Source of the DNA: Sphaerimonospora mesophila NBRC 14179 = JCM 3151
Lineage (GTDB): Bacteria; Actinomycetota; Actinomycetes; Streptosporangiales; Streptosporangiaceae
Length of the DNA: 58,536 bases
Assembly: GCA_001552515.1 (NCBI GenBank)
Contig: BCRI01000033.1
Span: 1 to 58,536 of the forward strand
Direction of reading: 5' to 3'
Both the position numbers and the translations under genes were made by a program. Positions 19,521 to 27,609 of the stretch are shown here, piece after piece. Under the pieces are notes generated by a model. It ran no database searches and was not told where the DNA came from. It saw only the letters and a program-made list of their open reading frames with translations. Position 1 is the first letter of the stretch; each line of letters begins with the position of its first letter.

Positions 19521-20495
19521 GTGCTACCTGAGGTGGAGGCATGGCTGGCCGGCCGTACGTCGTCGGCGGGCGACTGGCCGGTGGACACCCTGATGGCAGC
19601 GAAGGGAAGCACCACGGTCAGTGTGGTCCTCCCGGCCCGCGACGAGGCCGGCACCGTCGGGGAGATCGTGTCGGCCATCCGCCGCGACCTCGTCGAGGCC
19701 GCCCCGCTCGTGGACGAGCTCATCGTGATCGACTCCCGGTCCACCGACGACACGGCCGACCAGGCCGTACGGGCCGGGGCCAAGGTCATCGCACAGGACG
19801 AGATCCTCCCCGAGCTGGACGGTCCCGACTACGACGGAAAGGGCGAGGCGCTCTGGAAGTCGCTCGCCGTCACGTCGGGCGACCTGGTGGTGTTCGTCGA
19901 CGCCGATCTGCGGGAGTTCAGCACCTCGTTCGTGACCGGTCTGCTGGGGCCGCTGCTGGCCGACCCCTCGGTCGCGTACGTGAAGGGCTGCTACGACCGG
20001 CCGTTCGTCGGGGCAGACGAACAGGAGTCCCGCACGGGCGGGCGGGTGACCGAGCTGGTCGCGCGGCCGCTGCTCAACCTGCACTGGCCGCTGCTCGCCG
20101 GGTTCGTGCAGCCGCTCGCGGGCGAGTACGCCGGTCGGCGCGACGTGCTGGAGCGGGTGCCGTTCGTCACCGGGTACGGCGTGGAGCTGGCGCTGCTCAT
20201 CGACCTGCTCGACCTCGTCGGACTCGACGCGCTCGCCCAGGTCGACCTGGGCCGCCGGGTGCACTCGCACCAGACGACCGAGGCGCTCGGCCGCATGGCC
20301 GGGCAGATCATGCACACGGCCTGGTCCCGGCTGGAACGCCAGAACAAGATCATCCCAATGGACGCGCCCTCGCTCCGGCTGGTCCAGTTCGAACGCGGAC
20401 CGGACGGCCACCGGCCGGTGGAACGTGAGATCGCGGTCGCCGAGCGGCCCGCGATGGCGACGGTCCCGCAGTACGCCTCACGTGCCCTGCGCTGA
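19521..20495 (+). CDS. gpgS: Glucosyl-3-phosphoglycerate synthase
   Basis: This 324-residue GT-A glycosyltransferase (family GT81) transfers glucose from a nucleotide sugar to 3-phosphoglycerate. That is the first step toward glucosylglycerate or methylglucose lipopolysaccharide. It shows VSVVLPARDEAGTVGEIV, the DSRSTDDT segment, the metal-binding VDADLREF, and VKGCYDRPF with the conserved GGRVTELVARPLLNL region. GTG 19521 follows GGGGAGAG. The neighbouring folP2-like gene matches the order of Rv1208-Rv1207 in mycobacteria. In non-mycobacterial actinobacteria glucosylglycerate serves as a compatible solute, which would suit the nearby betaine genes. Confidence 0.93.
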   Translation: MLPEVEAWLAGRTSSAGDWPVDTLMAAKGSTTVSVVLPARDEAGTVGEIVSAIRRDLVEAAPLVDELIVIDSRSTDDTADQAVRAGAKVIAQDEILPELDGPDYDGKGEALWKSLAVTSGDLVVFVDADLREFSTSFVTGLLGPLLADPSVAYVKGCYDRPFVGADEQESRTGGRVTELVARPLLNLHWPLLAGFVQPLAGEYAGRRDVLERVPFVTGYGVELALLIDLLDLVGLDALAQVDLGRRVHSHQTTEALGRMAGQIMHTAWSRLERQNKIIPMDAPSLRLVQFERGPDGHRPVEREIAVAERPAMATVPQYASRALR

Positions 20496-20588
20496 GATTT
20501 CGCCTTTACCCGGCGATCAACGCCGGCACCAGGAGCTTTGATAAGGTTTACCCGGCCTTCGGGCGGTGAACAGGAGGGGCGATCACGG

Positions 20589-20622
20589 CATGCTGAGGCT
20601 GGGTCCATGCTGAGACTGGGTC
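20589..20622 (+). repeat. 17-bp tandem duplication over the folP2 start codon
   Basis: CATGCTGAGGCTGGGTC (20589-20605) is repeated as CATGCTGAGACTGGGTC (20606-20622) with one mismatch. Both copies contain an ATG. Because 17 is not a multiple of three, the first ATG opens a seven-codon frame ending TGA at 20611-20613, inside the second copy. Confidence 0.85.
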
Positions 20623-21464
20623 GACGTGCCGTGGGCGAGGACCTGTTGATCATGGCGATCGTCAACCGCACCCCTGACTCCTTCTATGACAGGGGCGCGA
20701 CCTTCGCCCGGGAGGAGGCGCTGCGCCGGGTCGACGAGGTCGTGGCCGAGGGCGCCGACATCGTCGACATCGGGGGCGTCAAGGCGGCGCCGGGAAGCGA
20801 GGTCGACGCGCGGGAGGAGATCGACCGCACGGCCTCGTTCGTCGCCGAGGTCCGGGAGCGATATCCCGAGCTGATCATCAGTGTGGACACCTGGCGGGGT
20901 GAGGTGGGCCGCGAGGCCTGCCGTGCCGGCGCAGACCTGCTCAACGACGCCTGGGGCGGCGCGGACCCCGAACTCGCCGAAGTCGCCGCGGAGTTCGGCG
21001 TCGGCCTGGTCTGCACGCACGCGGGCGGGCTGCCGCCGCGTACCCGCCCGCATCGGATCGAGTACGACGACGTGGTGGCCGACGTGATCGCCGGCACCAC
21101 CGCGCTGGCCCGGCGCGCGGTGAGCGTCGGGGTCGACCCCGAGCGCATCCTGATCGATCCGGGCCACGACTTCGGCAAGAACACCTGGCACTCGCTGGAG
21201 GTGACGCGCCGGCTGGAGGAGATGGTGGCCACCGGCTGGCCGGTGCTGGTGTCGCTGTCCAACAAGGACTTCGTCGGCGAGGCCCTGGGCGTGCCGGTCG
21301 ACCAGCGGGTGGTCGGCACCCTGGCGGTGACCGCGGTGTGCGCCTGGCAGGGGGCGCGGGTGTTCCGCGCGCACAACGTCGCGCCGACCCGGCAGGTGCT
21401 GGACATGGTCGCGGTGACACGAGGTGTACGGGAACCCGTACGAACCGTGCGAGGTCTGGCGTGA
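20607..21464 (+). CDS. folP: Dihydropteroate synthase-like protein (FolP2 type)
   Basis: This 285-residue TIM-barrel protein of the DHPS family shows IMAIVNRTPDSFYDRG, DIVDIGGVKAAPG, SVDTWRGEV, DLLNDAWGG and DPGHDFGKN. The canonical STRPG loop after DIGG is replaced by VKAAPG, as in actinobacterial FolP2 proteins (Rv1207), which lack clear sulfonamide-sensitive DHPS activity in mycobacteria. It is therefore probably not the main folate enzyme. ATG 20607 is the likely start and lies in the second copy of a 17-bp duplication. The gene follows gpgS and overlaps the next gene by four bases. Confidence 0.85.
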   Translation: MLRLGRRAVGEDLLIMAIVNRTPDSFYDRGATFAREEALRRVDEVVAEGADIVDIGGVKAAPGSEVDAREEIDRTASFVAEVRERYPELIISVDTWRGEVGREACRAGADLLNDAWGGADPELAEVAAEFGVGLVCTHAGGLPPRTRPHRIEYDDVVADVIAGTTALARRAVSVGVDPERILIDPGHDFGKNTWHSLEVTRRLEEMVATGWPVLVSLSNKDFVGEALGVPVDQRVVGTLAVTAVCAWQGARVFRAHNVAPTRQVLDMVAVTRGVREPVRTVRGLA

Positions 21465-22150
21465 TCGTCGCCGCCTGCTGCGTCCCGCAGGCCCCGCTGC
21501 TGCTGCCCGGCCTGACCGGTGGGCCCGTCCCCGAGGTCGAGGAACTGCGCGCGGCGGCGCTCACCGCCGTGGAGACCGTCGTGGGCCGGGGCGTCGACGA
21601 GATCGTCGTGGTGGGCGGGGCGCCGCACACCCGGCCGTACCCGTCGGACGCGCCGACGCCGGCCGGACGGCTGGCCCCCGCCCCGGGACGGCCGCCGCAG
21701 CCGGGAGCGCTGCCGGTGCCGCTGGCCGTCGGCCGGTCCCTCCTGTCCGGACACCCGGTGCCCCTGATCTTGCAGGGGGTCGACGAGCACGCGTCTCCGG
21801 GGGACGGCCGCGACCTGGGCCTCGAGATCGGGGCGCGGCCCGGCCGGACCGGGCTGGTGGTCGTCGGCGACGGCGGCGCACGCCGCGGGGAGAAGGCCCC
21901 GGGGTACGTCGATCCCCGTGCGCTGGACGTCGACGCGTCGATCGGCGACGCACTGACGCGGGCCGATCTGGCCGCCCTGGTCGCCCTGGATCCCGGCCTG
22001 TGCGACGACCTGCTGATCCGGGGACGCGCCGCCTGGCAGGTCATGGCGGCGGCCGCCCGGGCGAGATCGTGGACGGGGCACACCCTCTACGGCGACGCCC
22101 CCTTCGGCGTGGCCTACTGGGTGGTCACCTGGCTCCCCACCACCCCCTGA
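21461..22150 (+). CDS. Class III extradiol dioxygenase subunit B-like (LigB-like) protein
   Basis: This 229-residue protein resembles the actinobacterial proteins annotated as class III extradiol ring-cleavage dioxygenase-like. It starts IVAACCVPQAPLLLPG and continues VDEIVVVGGAP, LVVVGDGGARR, and ends HTLYGDAPFGVAYWV. The usual early histidine-rich iron site is weak: the P-H-x-P motif appears as VPQAPL, so iron-dependent ring cleavage is doubtful. GTG 21461 overlaps the folP stop (GTGA), so it is translationally coupled to gpgS-folP. Its physiological role is unknown. Confidence 0.75.
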   Translation: MIVAACCVPQAPLLLPGLTGGPVPEVEELRAAALTAVETVVGRGVDEIVVVGGAPHTRPYPSDAPTPAGRLAPAPGRPPQPGALPVPLAVGRSLLSGHPVPLILQGVDEHASPGDGRDLGLEIGARPGRTGLVVVGDGGARRGEKAPGYVDPRALDVDASIGDALTRADLAALVALDPGLCDDLLIRGRAAWQVMAAAARARSWTGHTLYGDAPFGVAYWVVTWLPTTP

Positions 22151-22233
22151 TCCTCCTTCACGCACCCCGCTTCCGTTCGGCAGGAGCGAGCAGGAGGCGA
22201 GGCCGGATCCGGGGTTGTCGGCCTCTCCCGGCG

Positions 22234-22557
22234 TCAGGCGAGGTAGAGCTTGCGGAGGGGTTCGTCGATCACCCAGGTCGTCCGATCTCCGGCCATGAGC
22301 CGTACGAGAACTCCCGGACGGAGGTCGATGGACGAGCCGTCCTCGAAGGTGACGCGGCCGGCACCCGCCAGGACCAGGAAGATCTCATCGACCTCGGTGT
22401 CGGTCGCCGTCCCCCTGGCGATGTCCCAGACCCCGATCGCGATGTCCTTGAACGCGGTCACCGGCGTGGTGACGGTACGCGGCTCCGCGTCGGACGGCTC
22501 GTCATCCGGCAGCGCCGCGGCGAGAAGGTCGGCGCTGAGCAGCCGCTCGCCGCTCAT
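22234..22557 (-). CDS. Small cupin-domain protein
   Basis: This 107-residue single-domain cupin of the EutQ/DUF861 type has a strand pattern with GVWDIARGTATDTEVDEIFLV and GRVTFEDGSSIDLRPGVLVRL, the two cupin motif regions. The first motif has Glu residues but no clear His pair. It lies 86 bp downstream of the first AraC gene on the same strand and may be cotranscribed. Function is unknown. Confidence 0.8.
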   Translation of the reverse strand: MSGERLLSADLLAAALPDDEPSDAEPRTVTTPVTAFKDIAIGVWDIARGTATDTEVDEIFLVLAGAGRVTFEDGSSIDLRPGVLVRLMAGDRTTWVIDEPLRKLYLA

Positions 22558-22643
22558 CTGGGTTTCCCTGGACTCCACGAGCCGAATCGTACCGGTGGTC
22601 GAGGCGGCGGCATCCGGCCGGTCACGCCACAGTGGAGGCGGGG

Positions 22644-23624
22644 TCACCGGCGTAGCGTCGTCGAGGGGTTCTCTCCGAAACGCTCCCGGTAGGCACGGGC
22701 GAACCTGCCGAGATGGACGAACCCCCATTGGAAGGCCACGTCGGTGACCGACGTGGCGTCCGGGCCGCACGCGGTCAACTCGGCGTGGGCTCGGTCCAGG
22801 CGTACGTCCCTGAGATAGCTCATGGGGGTGGTGTTCAGGTGGCGGCGGAATCCCTCGTACAGCGCCCGCTCGCCCACGCCGACGGCCGCGGCGACGTCGC
22901 CCGTGGTGAGGGGTTCGGCCGGGTGTGCCTCGATCAGCTCCATGGCCCGTTTCACCGCACGCGGCGCGACCCGTGGCTGCGCGCTCGTCAGTGCCGGAGT
23001 GTAGTTGCTGGGCTGTGCCAGCAGCAGCTGCGTCATCAGCAGCCCCTCCACCTGTTTGAGCACCGGCGGCTGGCGCAGCAGGTCGCCGTCGGTCTCCGCG
23101 TCCCGGCGGATCATGTCGACGATCGACAGCCAGGACCGGGAGGAGGGCTGGGTCAGGTCCATTCCCAGCGAGAAGACAAGCGGCCTGTGCGGTTCCCGGC
23201 CCAGCAGGCCGCCGAGGCGGGCCTCGAGCGCGGCACGGTCGAACCACGCGACGAGGTGCGGCGCCCCGGCCCTCCATCGCATGGACAGCCGCTCCGTCGC
23301 CGACAGCACGGTGGCGAGCTCCGTCGTGGAGACGACCCGTTCCCGGCCCTGGGTCACCTCGGCGACACCCGCCAGCGGGATCTGGACCAGGAAGAAGCTC
23401 TCCAGCGCACCCGGCGTGATCACCACGTCCGCCCCGTAGTCGAGGCAGTAAAGGCCGGTCCGGTCGAACACCGCCGCGTTCATCCGGCTGTCGAGCCGGG
23501 CCCCGTGATCCGCCAGGCGCAGTCCATGGGGACAGAAGGCCTCCCCGACCTCCGCACGGGCCTCGTCGAGGTCATGCGTGCGGAACCGTTCATACGCGGC
23601 GAGCGGTAGCGGCCGAGCGCTCAT
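22644..23624 (-). CDS. AraC family transcriptional regulator, paralogue 1
   Basis: This 326-residue regulator has an N-terminal AraC-binding-like sensor domain (about residues 20-190, with FDRTGLYCLDYGADV and the HLVAWFDRAALEARLGGLLG block). A C-terminal double helix-turn-helix follows (about 220-320, ERALYEGFRRHLNTTPMSYLRDVRLDRA and FQWGFVHLGRFARAYRERFGENP). ATG 23624 is preferred over GTG 23630 because GGAGG is five bases upstream. It is closely similar along its whole length to the proteins at 23732-24712 and 27610-28596. The downstream cupin is a possible target. The effector is unknown. Confidence 0.92.
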   Translation of the reverse strand: MSARPLPLAAYERFRTHDLDEARAEVGEAFCPHGLRLADHGARLDSRMNAAVFDRTGLYCLDYGADVVITPGALESFFLVQIPLAGVAEVTQGRERVVSTTELATVLSATERLSMRWRAGAPHLVAWFDRAALEARLGGLLGREPHRPLVFSLGMDLTQPSSRSWLSIVDMIRRDAETDGDLLRQPPVLKQVEGLLMTQLLLAQPSNYTPALTSAQPRVAPRAVKRAMELIEAHPAEPLTTGDVAAAVGVGERALYEGFRRHLNTTPMSYLRDVRLDRAHAELTACGPDATSVTDVAFQWGFVHLGRFARAYRERFGENPSTTLRR

Positions 23625-23731
23625 GTCCACCTCCGTCAGGTTGCGCGCTCCGGACAGACCCGAGCGGAACCGACCATGTCGCGATTCGCACGGTAGGAGG
23701 GATCCGTCGGCTGATATGCACCTGTGAGACC

Positions 23732-24712
23732 TCAGCGGCGCAGCGTCCGCGAGGGGGACTCGCCGAAGTGCCGCCGGTAGGCGCGGGAGAACCGGCCGGG
23801 GTCGACGAACCCCCAGCGGCGCGCGACGTCGGCGACCGTCGTCGTATCCGGACCATGGGCGCGCAGTTCGGCACGCGCGCGTTCCAGGCGCACCTCTCGC
23901 AGGTAGGCCGTGGGGGTCGTGTCCAGGTGGCGCCGGAACCCGTCCCGCAGCGCCCGGGCGCCCACGCCGGCGGCTCCGGCGATGTCCGCCACTGTGACGG
24001 GCTGGGCCGCGTACGCCTCGATCAGCTCAACGGCCCGCTTCACTGCGGCCGGCGCCGCACGCGGCGGTTCGCCGGCCAGGGCGGGAGTGTAGTTGTTGGC
24101 CTGCGTCAGCAGCAGCTGCGTCATGAGCAGCCCCTCCACCTGTTTGAGCGCCGGCGGCCGGCGCAGCAGGTCGCCGGCGGTCTCCGCCTCTCGGCGGATC
24201 ATGTCGACGACCGACAGCCAGGACCGGGCGAGGGGTCGCGTCAGGTCCATCCCCAGTGAGAAAACGAGCGGACTGCGCGGTTCCCATCCCAGCAGGCCGC
24301 CGAGGTGGGCTTCGAGCGCGGCACGGTCGAACCACGCGACGAGGTGCGGCGTCCCGGCCTCCCAATGCATGGTCACGCCCTCCGTCGGAGACAGCACGAA
24401 GCCGAGCTCGGGTGTCGTCACGATCCGCTCGCCGCGGTGGGACACCTGCGCGGCACCGGCCAGCGGTATCGGTACGACGAAACAGCTCTCCCACTCGTCG
24501 GCCTCGATCAACACCTCCCCTCCGTAGTCCATGTAGTACAGACCGGTACGGTCGAAGGCCGCCCCGTTCATTCGTGCGTCGATCCGCTTCTCACGCTTCG
24601 CGAGGCTCAGTTCATGGGGGAAGAAGGCGTCCGCGACCCGCACACGAGCCTCGTCGAGGTCACGCGTACGGAACCTCTCATGCGTGGCGAGCGGTAGTGG
24701 TCGAGCGGGCAT
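23732..24712 (-). CDS. AraC family transcriptional regulator, paralogue 2
   Basis: This 326-residue paralogue begins MPARPLPL and shares the FRTRDLDEAR, FDRTGLYYMDYGGEV and HLVAWFDRAALEAHLGGLLG blocks of the sensor domain. The C-terminal HTH has ARALRDGFRRHLDTTPTAYL and GFVDPGRFSRAYRRHFGESP. It lies 107 bp upstream of paralogue 1 on the same strand, and GGGGGAGG precedes the ATG. Tandem position and high identity point to local duplication. The recognition-helix regions differ between paralogues, so DNA targets may have diverged. Confidence 0.92.
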   Translation of the reverse strand: MPARPLPLATHERFRTRDLDEARVRVADAFFPHELSLAKREKRIDARMNGAAFDRTGLYYMDYGGEVLIEADEWESCFVVPIPLAGAAQVSHRGERIVTTPELGFVLSPTEGVTMHWEAGTPHLVAWFDRAALEAHLGGLLGWEPRSPLVFSLGMDLTRPLARSWLSVVDMIRREAETAGDLLRRPPALKQVEGLLMTQLLLTQANNYTPALAGEPPRAAPAAVKRAVELIEAYAAQPVTVADIAGAAGVGARALRDGFRRHLDTTPTAYLREVRLERARAELRAHGPDTTTVADVARRWGFVDPGRFSRAYRRHFGESPSRTLRR

Positions 24713-25124
24713 GTCCGCCTCCCCCAGAGGTTGCGCGGCCCAGGCGGCGCCTCACCGCGTTCTCCAGAAAGGTCGGAGTTCCGCGCGTCCCGGGTGGCCC
24801 AACTCGAATGATAGGAGGTGGAGTCAGGCCGATCTTGACTGGGATGACCGCGCTTGTGGGGACTTGCCCCTCCTCGGTCCGGCGTTCTCCGGGTCGCAGT
24901 CCTCAGCCGTCGCCTCCACCCGATGCCCGGCTGTGCCGTACCGATATCTGGCCGGGTCGAGCGGACGCGGGCGGGCCGTCGACGCGATGGGCGCCGGCAT
25001 GGCGAGCCCGGCAGTCCCGACAACCTTCATGTCGACGTTACGCCGGCGCGTCCTCACGATCTGTCGCGCCTCCGTCACGGAGATCGTCTCTTGACGCGGC
25101 GACAACACGTGATCAATCCTACTC
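24713..25124. other. Non-coding gap upstream of the small secreted protein gene
   Basis: I see no convincing gene, RNA or repeat in these 412 bases between divergently oriented araC and secreted-protein genes. The last part becomes AT-richer toward the dyad at 25125. Confidence 0.4.
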
Positions 25125-25141
25125 TTAAGAAAGTTTCCTAA
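25125..25141 (+). promoter_or_regulatory. Dyad operator upstream of the small secreted protein
   Basis: TTAAGAAAGTTTCCTAA is a 17-bp near-palindrome (arms TTAAGAAA / TTTCCTAA, one mismatched pair). It lies 44 bp upstream of the start at 25186, in an AT-rich patch typical of a promoter. It resembles GAAA-x-TTTC operators seen before secreted-enzyme genes of actinomycetes; the regulator is unknown. Confidence 0.5.
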
Positions 25142-25185
25142 AAGAGAGCTTTCGTTCACCCCCCGACATCTCGAGGAGAACTCGC

Positions 25186-25491
25186 ATGAGTCTTCGCCGC
25201 TACTTCTCTGTCCTGGCCGGATCCGCCGCCCTCTGTCTCGGTGCGACGATCCTCGCGCCCTCGCCCGCCATGGCGGCGCCCACCGACTGCACCACGTGGA
25301 TGTCCGGCGGCTACGCCTACAGCAAGTGCACGGGCGGCACGGGCGAGCACAGCGTCGCGATCTACGCGTACAGCCCGTACGCCGGTGGACCGGTCCTCGT
25401 CACCGGCAACTGGGCGCCGGTCGGCGGAACCTCGTCGGCGCGGATCACCGCCTGGGGCGTCGAGCGGATCTGGGTGAACAAGCGAGGCTGA
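25186..25491 (+). CDS. Small secreted protein, function unknown
   Basis: This 101-residue protein has a clear Sec signal peptide: RRY, a hydrophobic stretch to about residue 25, and a cleavage site near PAMAAP at about 30. The mature part of about 70 residues has two cysteines (CTTW and SKCTG), likely disulfide-bonded, and a beta-rich pattern (SVAIYAYSPYAGGPVLVTG, SARITAWGVERIWV). GAGGAGAA precedes the ATG. No family is recognised with confidence; size and fold suggest a small beta-sandwich exoprotein. A strong dyad lies in its promoter and an elaborate hairpin after the stop. Confidence 0.82.
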   Translation: MSLRRYFSVLAGSAALCLGATILAPSPAMAAPTDCTTWMSGGYAYSKCTGGTGEHSVAIYAYSPYAGGPVLVTGNWAPVGGTSSARITAWGVERIWVNKRG

Positions 25492-25504
25492 CGCGCCCGC
25501 GCTC

Positions 25505-25574
25505 GATCTGGTGGGCTGCCGCGGACCTGGTCCGGACCAGCGGACGTGGTCCGGGCGAGCAGACCCACCAGATC
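25505..25574. terminator. Large hairpin between convergent genes, likely bidirectional terminator
   Basis: The outer arms GATCTGGTGGGCT (25505-25517) and AGACCCACCAGATC (25561-25574) pair over 13 bp. An inner perfect palindrome CTGGTCCGGACCAG lies at 25527-25540. It stands between the stops of the secreted protein and the alpha/beta hydrolase. There is no U-tract on either strand. Confidence 0.65.
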
Positions 25575-25668
25575 TGAGCGGCCCCCGCCCGGGGGGAAGG
25601 AGAACGCCGGAGCGGTCCCCACCGGATGCCCTTTGCCGGGCCGGCCACCGGCTCACTCGTCCTGGGAC

Positions 25669-26535
25669 CTACTCGGTCAGGATCTGGCGCAGCGTGACGG
25701 CGAAGGCGTCCGGGTCGCCCTTCATGCCGAACTCGCCGTCGAGGAACCCGCCGTGATGGCTGGGAAAGGTCACGGGCTTCGTGCCGAGCCGTTCGGCGAC
25801 CGCCACGCCCGCGCGGTGGGCCATCTCCCCCTCCGACTCGGCCCCGACGCCGATGACGATGCGGGTCGACGCCGCGCGCAGCGCCTCGAAGTCGTGCACG
25901 TGGTGCGTACAGGATCTGAGGTTCTGCGCGAACATCGGGTCGTCACGGGAACCGTCGTCCTCCATCGGCAGTCCGAACTCGGCCGGGCTCTGCACCGGCC
26001 GATCGGCGAAATCCGCCGGGATCTCGCCCCGCAGGCTGCTGACGGCGATGAACTTCACCATCGCCGGTCCCAACCCGTCCCGCTCGTACGTACGGCGGAT
26101 GTCGGCCACCGCGGCGAGCGCCTCCTCCCGGTCCGGCAGTGCCTGGGCGGCCGGGGGTTCGTGCGCCACGAGCGTACGAACCTGCTCCGGATGGTGGGCC
26201 ACCAGCACCAGGCCGTTGACCGCGCCTCCGCTGCTGGCGAAGATGTCCACCGGGCCACCGCCGAGCGCCGTGATCAGCCGATGCAGGTCGTCGGCGTGCA
26301 TCTCGGGCGTCGACTCTCCGGCGCCGTCGGTCCGCTCACTCCGCCCGATCCCGCGTGGGTCGTACGTCACGACCGTACGATCCCGGAAGTGCCCGGCCAG
26401 GCAGGCGAATCCGTCGGCGCCCATCGGCGATCCGATCATCAACAGCGTCGGTGCGCTGCTTCCCTCCGCCTCCCGCACGTCGTAGTGGAGAATCCCACCG
26501 GGCACCTCAAGGGTGTGGGTCTTGGGCTCGGTCAT
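25669..26535 (-). CDS. Alpha/beta hydrolase
   Basis: This 288-residue alpha/beta-fold hydrolase has the oxyanion region MIGSPMGADG, VTYDPRGIGRSERTDG, the nucleophile elbow IFASSGGAVNG (G-x-S-x-G variant A-S-S-G-G), a late acidic residue near GVGAESEGEMAHR and the catalytic-His region FPSHHGGFL. ATG 26535 follows GGAGG and precedes the beta strand THTLEVPGGILHYD. The substrate is not deducible. It is transcribed after the TIGR03086 gene on the same strand, with a gap of about 200 bp. Confidence 0.87.
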   Translation of the reverse strand: MTEPKTHTLEVPGGILHYDVREAEGSSAPTLLMIGSPMGADGFACLAGHFRDRTVVTYDPRGIGRSERTDGAGESTPEMHADDLHRLITALGGGPVDIFASSGGAVNGLVLVAHHPEQVRTLVAHEPPAAQALPDREEALAAVADIRRTYERDGLGPAMVKFIAVSSLRGEIPADFADRPVQSPAEFGLPMEDDGSRDDPMFAQNLRSCTHHVHDFEALRAASTRIVIGVGAESEGEMAHRAGVAVAERLGTKPVTFPSHHGGFLDGEFGMKGDPDAFAVTLRQILTE

Positions 26536-26731
26536 CGAAACCTCCGGTTCCCTTCTGATCACCATCTCGCGACGCGACCCTAGCCGTCGGCAGTGACATT
26601 TCCCGGCGCGGCCGGAAGCACCGGGGTCCGGCGGCCGAACGCCGGGGGGGGACGGGCGCGCAGCCGATCCGAACCACGCTCGGCCCGGGCGTCCGGTCCG
26701 CACCCATGGGGCGCGACGGGGCTGAATCAGG

Positions 26732-27283
26732 TCACGGTGTCCAGGCCGGATCCCGGCCGATGACGCCGAGCAGGCGGTCGAACAGCGGGGCGTCGTCCGA
26801 GACCGCCACCGGCGGCCCGAAGGCCCCGTGCTGTCTGCCCGTCTCCGCCATGGAGTCGGTGAAACGCTGCACCTGCGAGACCTCCTCGGGGTCCGGCTCG
26901 TACTCCTGACCCGTGGCTCTGGCCAGGTCCCAGCCGTGCACGATCACGTCGACGAGGTACATCCGGGCCACCATGGTCATCGGCATGCCCATGGCGGGAC
27001 TGGTCCCCTCCCATGGCTCCGGCCGCGACCAGGCGGCCAGCGTACGCTCCGCTCGCTCGGGAAAGTCACCGGCGTAAGGCCCCTGCTCGATCATCGGCCC
27101 CTTGCGAGCCAGCGACTCGAACAGCTCCGCCACCCACTCGAGGTGGTTGATCAGGTCCTTGACGTCGAACTTCGCACACGGCGTCGGGAGCCCGAGTTGC
27201 TCCTGCCGCACCGCGCGTACCAAGCCCGCGGTACGTTCGGTGGCGCTCCTCATCAGCGGCATCATGTCTTCCATAGCGGTCAT
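26732..27283 (-). CDS. TIGR03086 family DinB-like metal-binding protein
   Basis: This 183-residue helical-bundle protein of the mycothiol-dependent maleylpyruvate isomerase/DinB superfamily has PTPCAKFDVKDLINHLEWV (first metal histidine) and MYLVDVIVHGWDLARATGQ (VHGWDLA motif), typical of TIGR03086. Such proteins may bind a divalent metal and use mycothiol, but no reaction is established for this group. ATG 27283 or ATG 27274 could be the start; the latter has the better spaced GGA. A 26-bp palindrome lies about 100 bp upstream. Confidence 0.87.
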   Translation of the reverse strand: MTAMEDMMPLMRSATERTAGLVRAVRQEQLGLPTPCAKFDVKDLINHLEWVAELFESLARKGPMIEQGPYAGDFPERAERTLAAWSRPEPWEGTSPAMGMPMTMVARMYLVDVIVHGWDLARATGQEYEPDPEEVSQVQRFTDSMAETGRQHGAFGPPVAVSDDAPLFDRLLGVIGRDPAWTP

Positions 27284-27384
27284 CCTGCCCTACCTGCCCG
27301 AGAGCGCGGCGGATGGAAACGCGAAGCCGACCGTACGCGGGACGGGGCCGTGGCCATGGCGCCGCCCGCGTCGTAGTCGTGTGT

Positions 27385-27410
27385 CCCGACCGGTTGATCA
27401 ATCGGTCGGG
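27385..27410. promoter_or_regulatory. 26-bp near-perfect palindrome
   Basis: The arms CCCGACCG and CGGTCGGG flank a TTGATCAA core, with a single mismatched pair in 26 bp. It lies 102-127 bp upstream of the TIGR03086 gene and 200 bp beyond the third AraC gene. The symmetry and the lack of a T-run favour an operator (TetR- or MarR-like) over a terminator. Elsewhere in the 326-bp gap (27284-27609) I see nothing. Confidence 0.5.
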
Positions 27411-27609
27411 CGCGGATAGCGTGCGCCAATGACGCGCCGGTGGATGCTGCCCGTTCTTTTCGTGGCGTGTGACCCCGGATGGATACGCCGGCAGCTGCGC
27501 TGACCGATCGCCCTGTCTCAGTTCGCGCAGATCGTCGGCAAACGGCACGCATGGACGTTGACGGGGTTCACATGGACATCGGCGGGTGATCTGGCCGTCT
27601 TGGGAAGGG

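Noticed and set aside
21765-21776. TGATCTTGCAGG inside the LigB-like gene
   Set aside because: It lies in coding sequence, is isolated, and lacks the CTCGCA companion.
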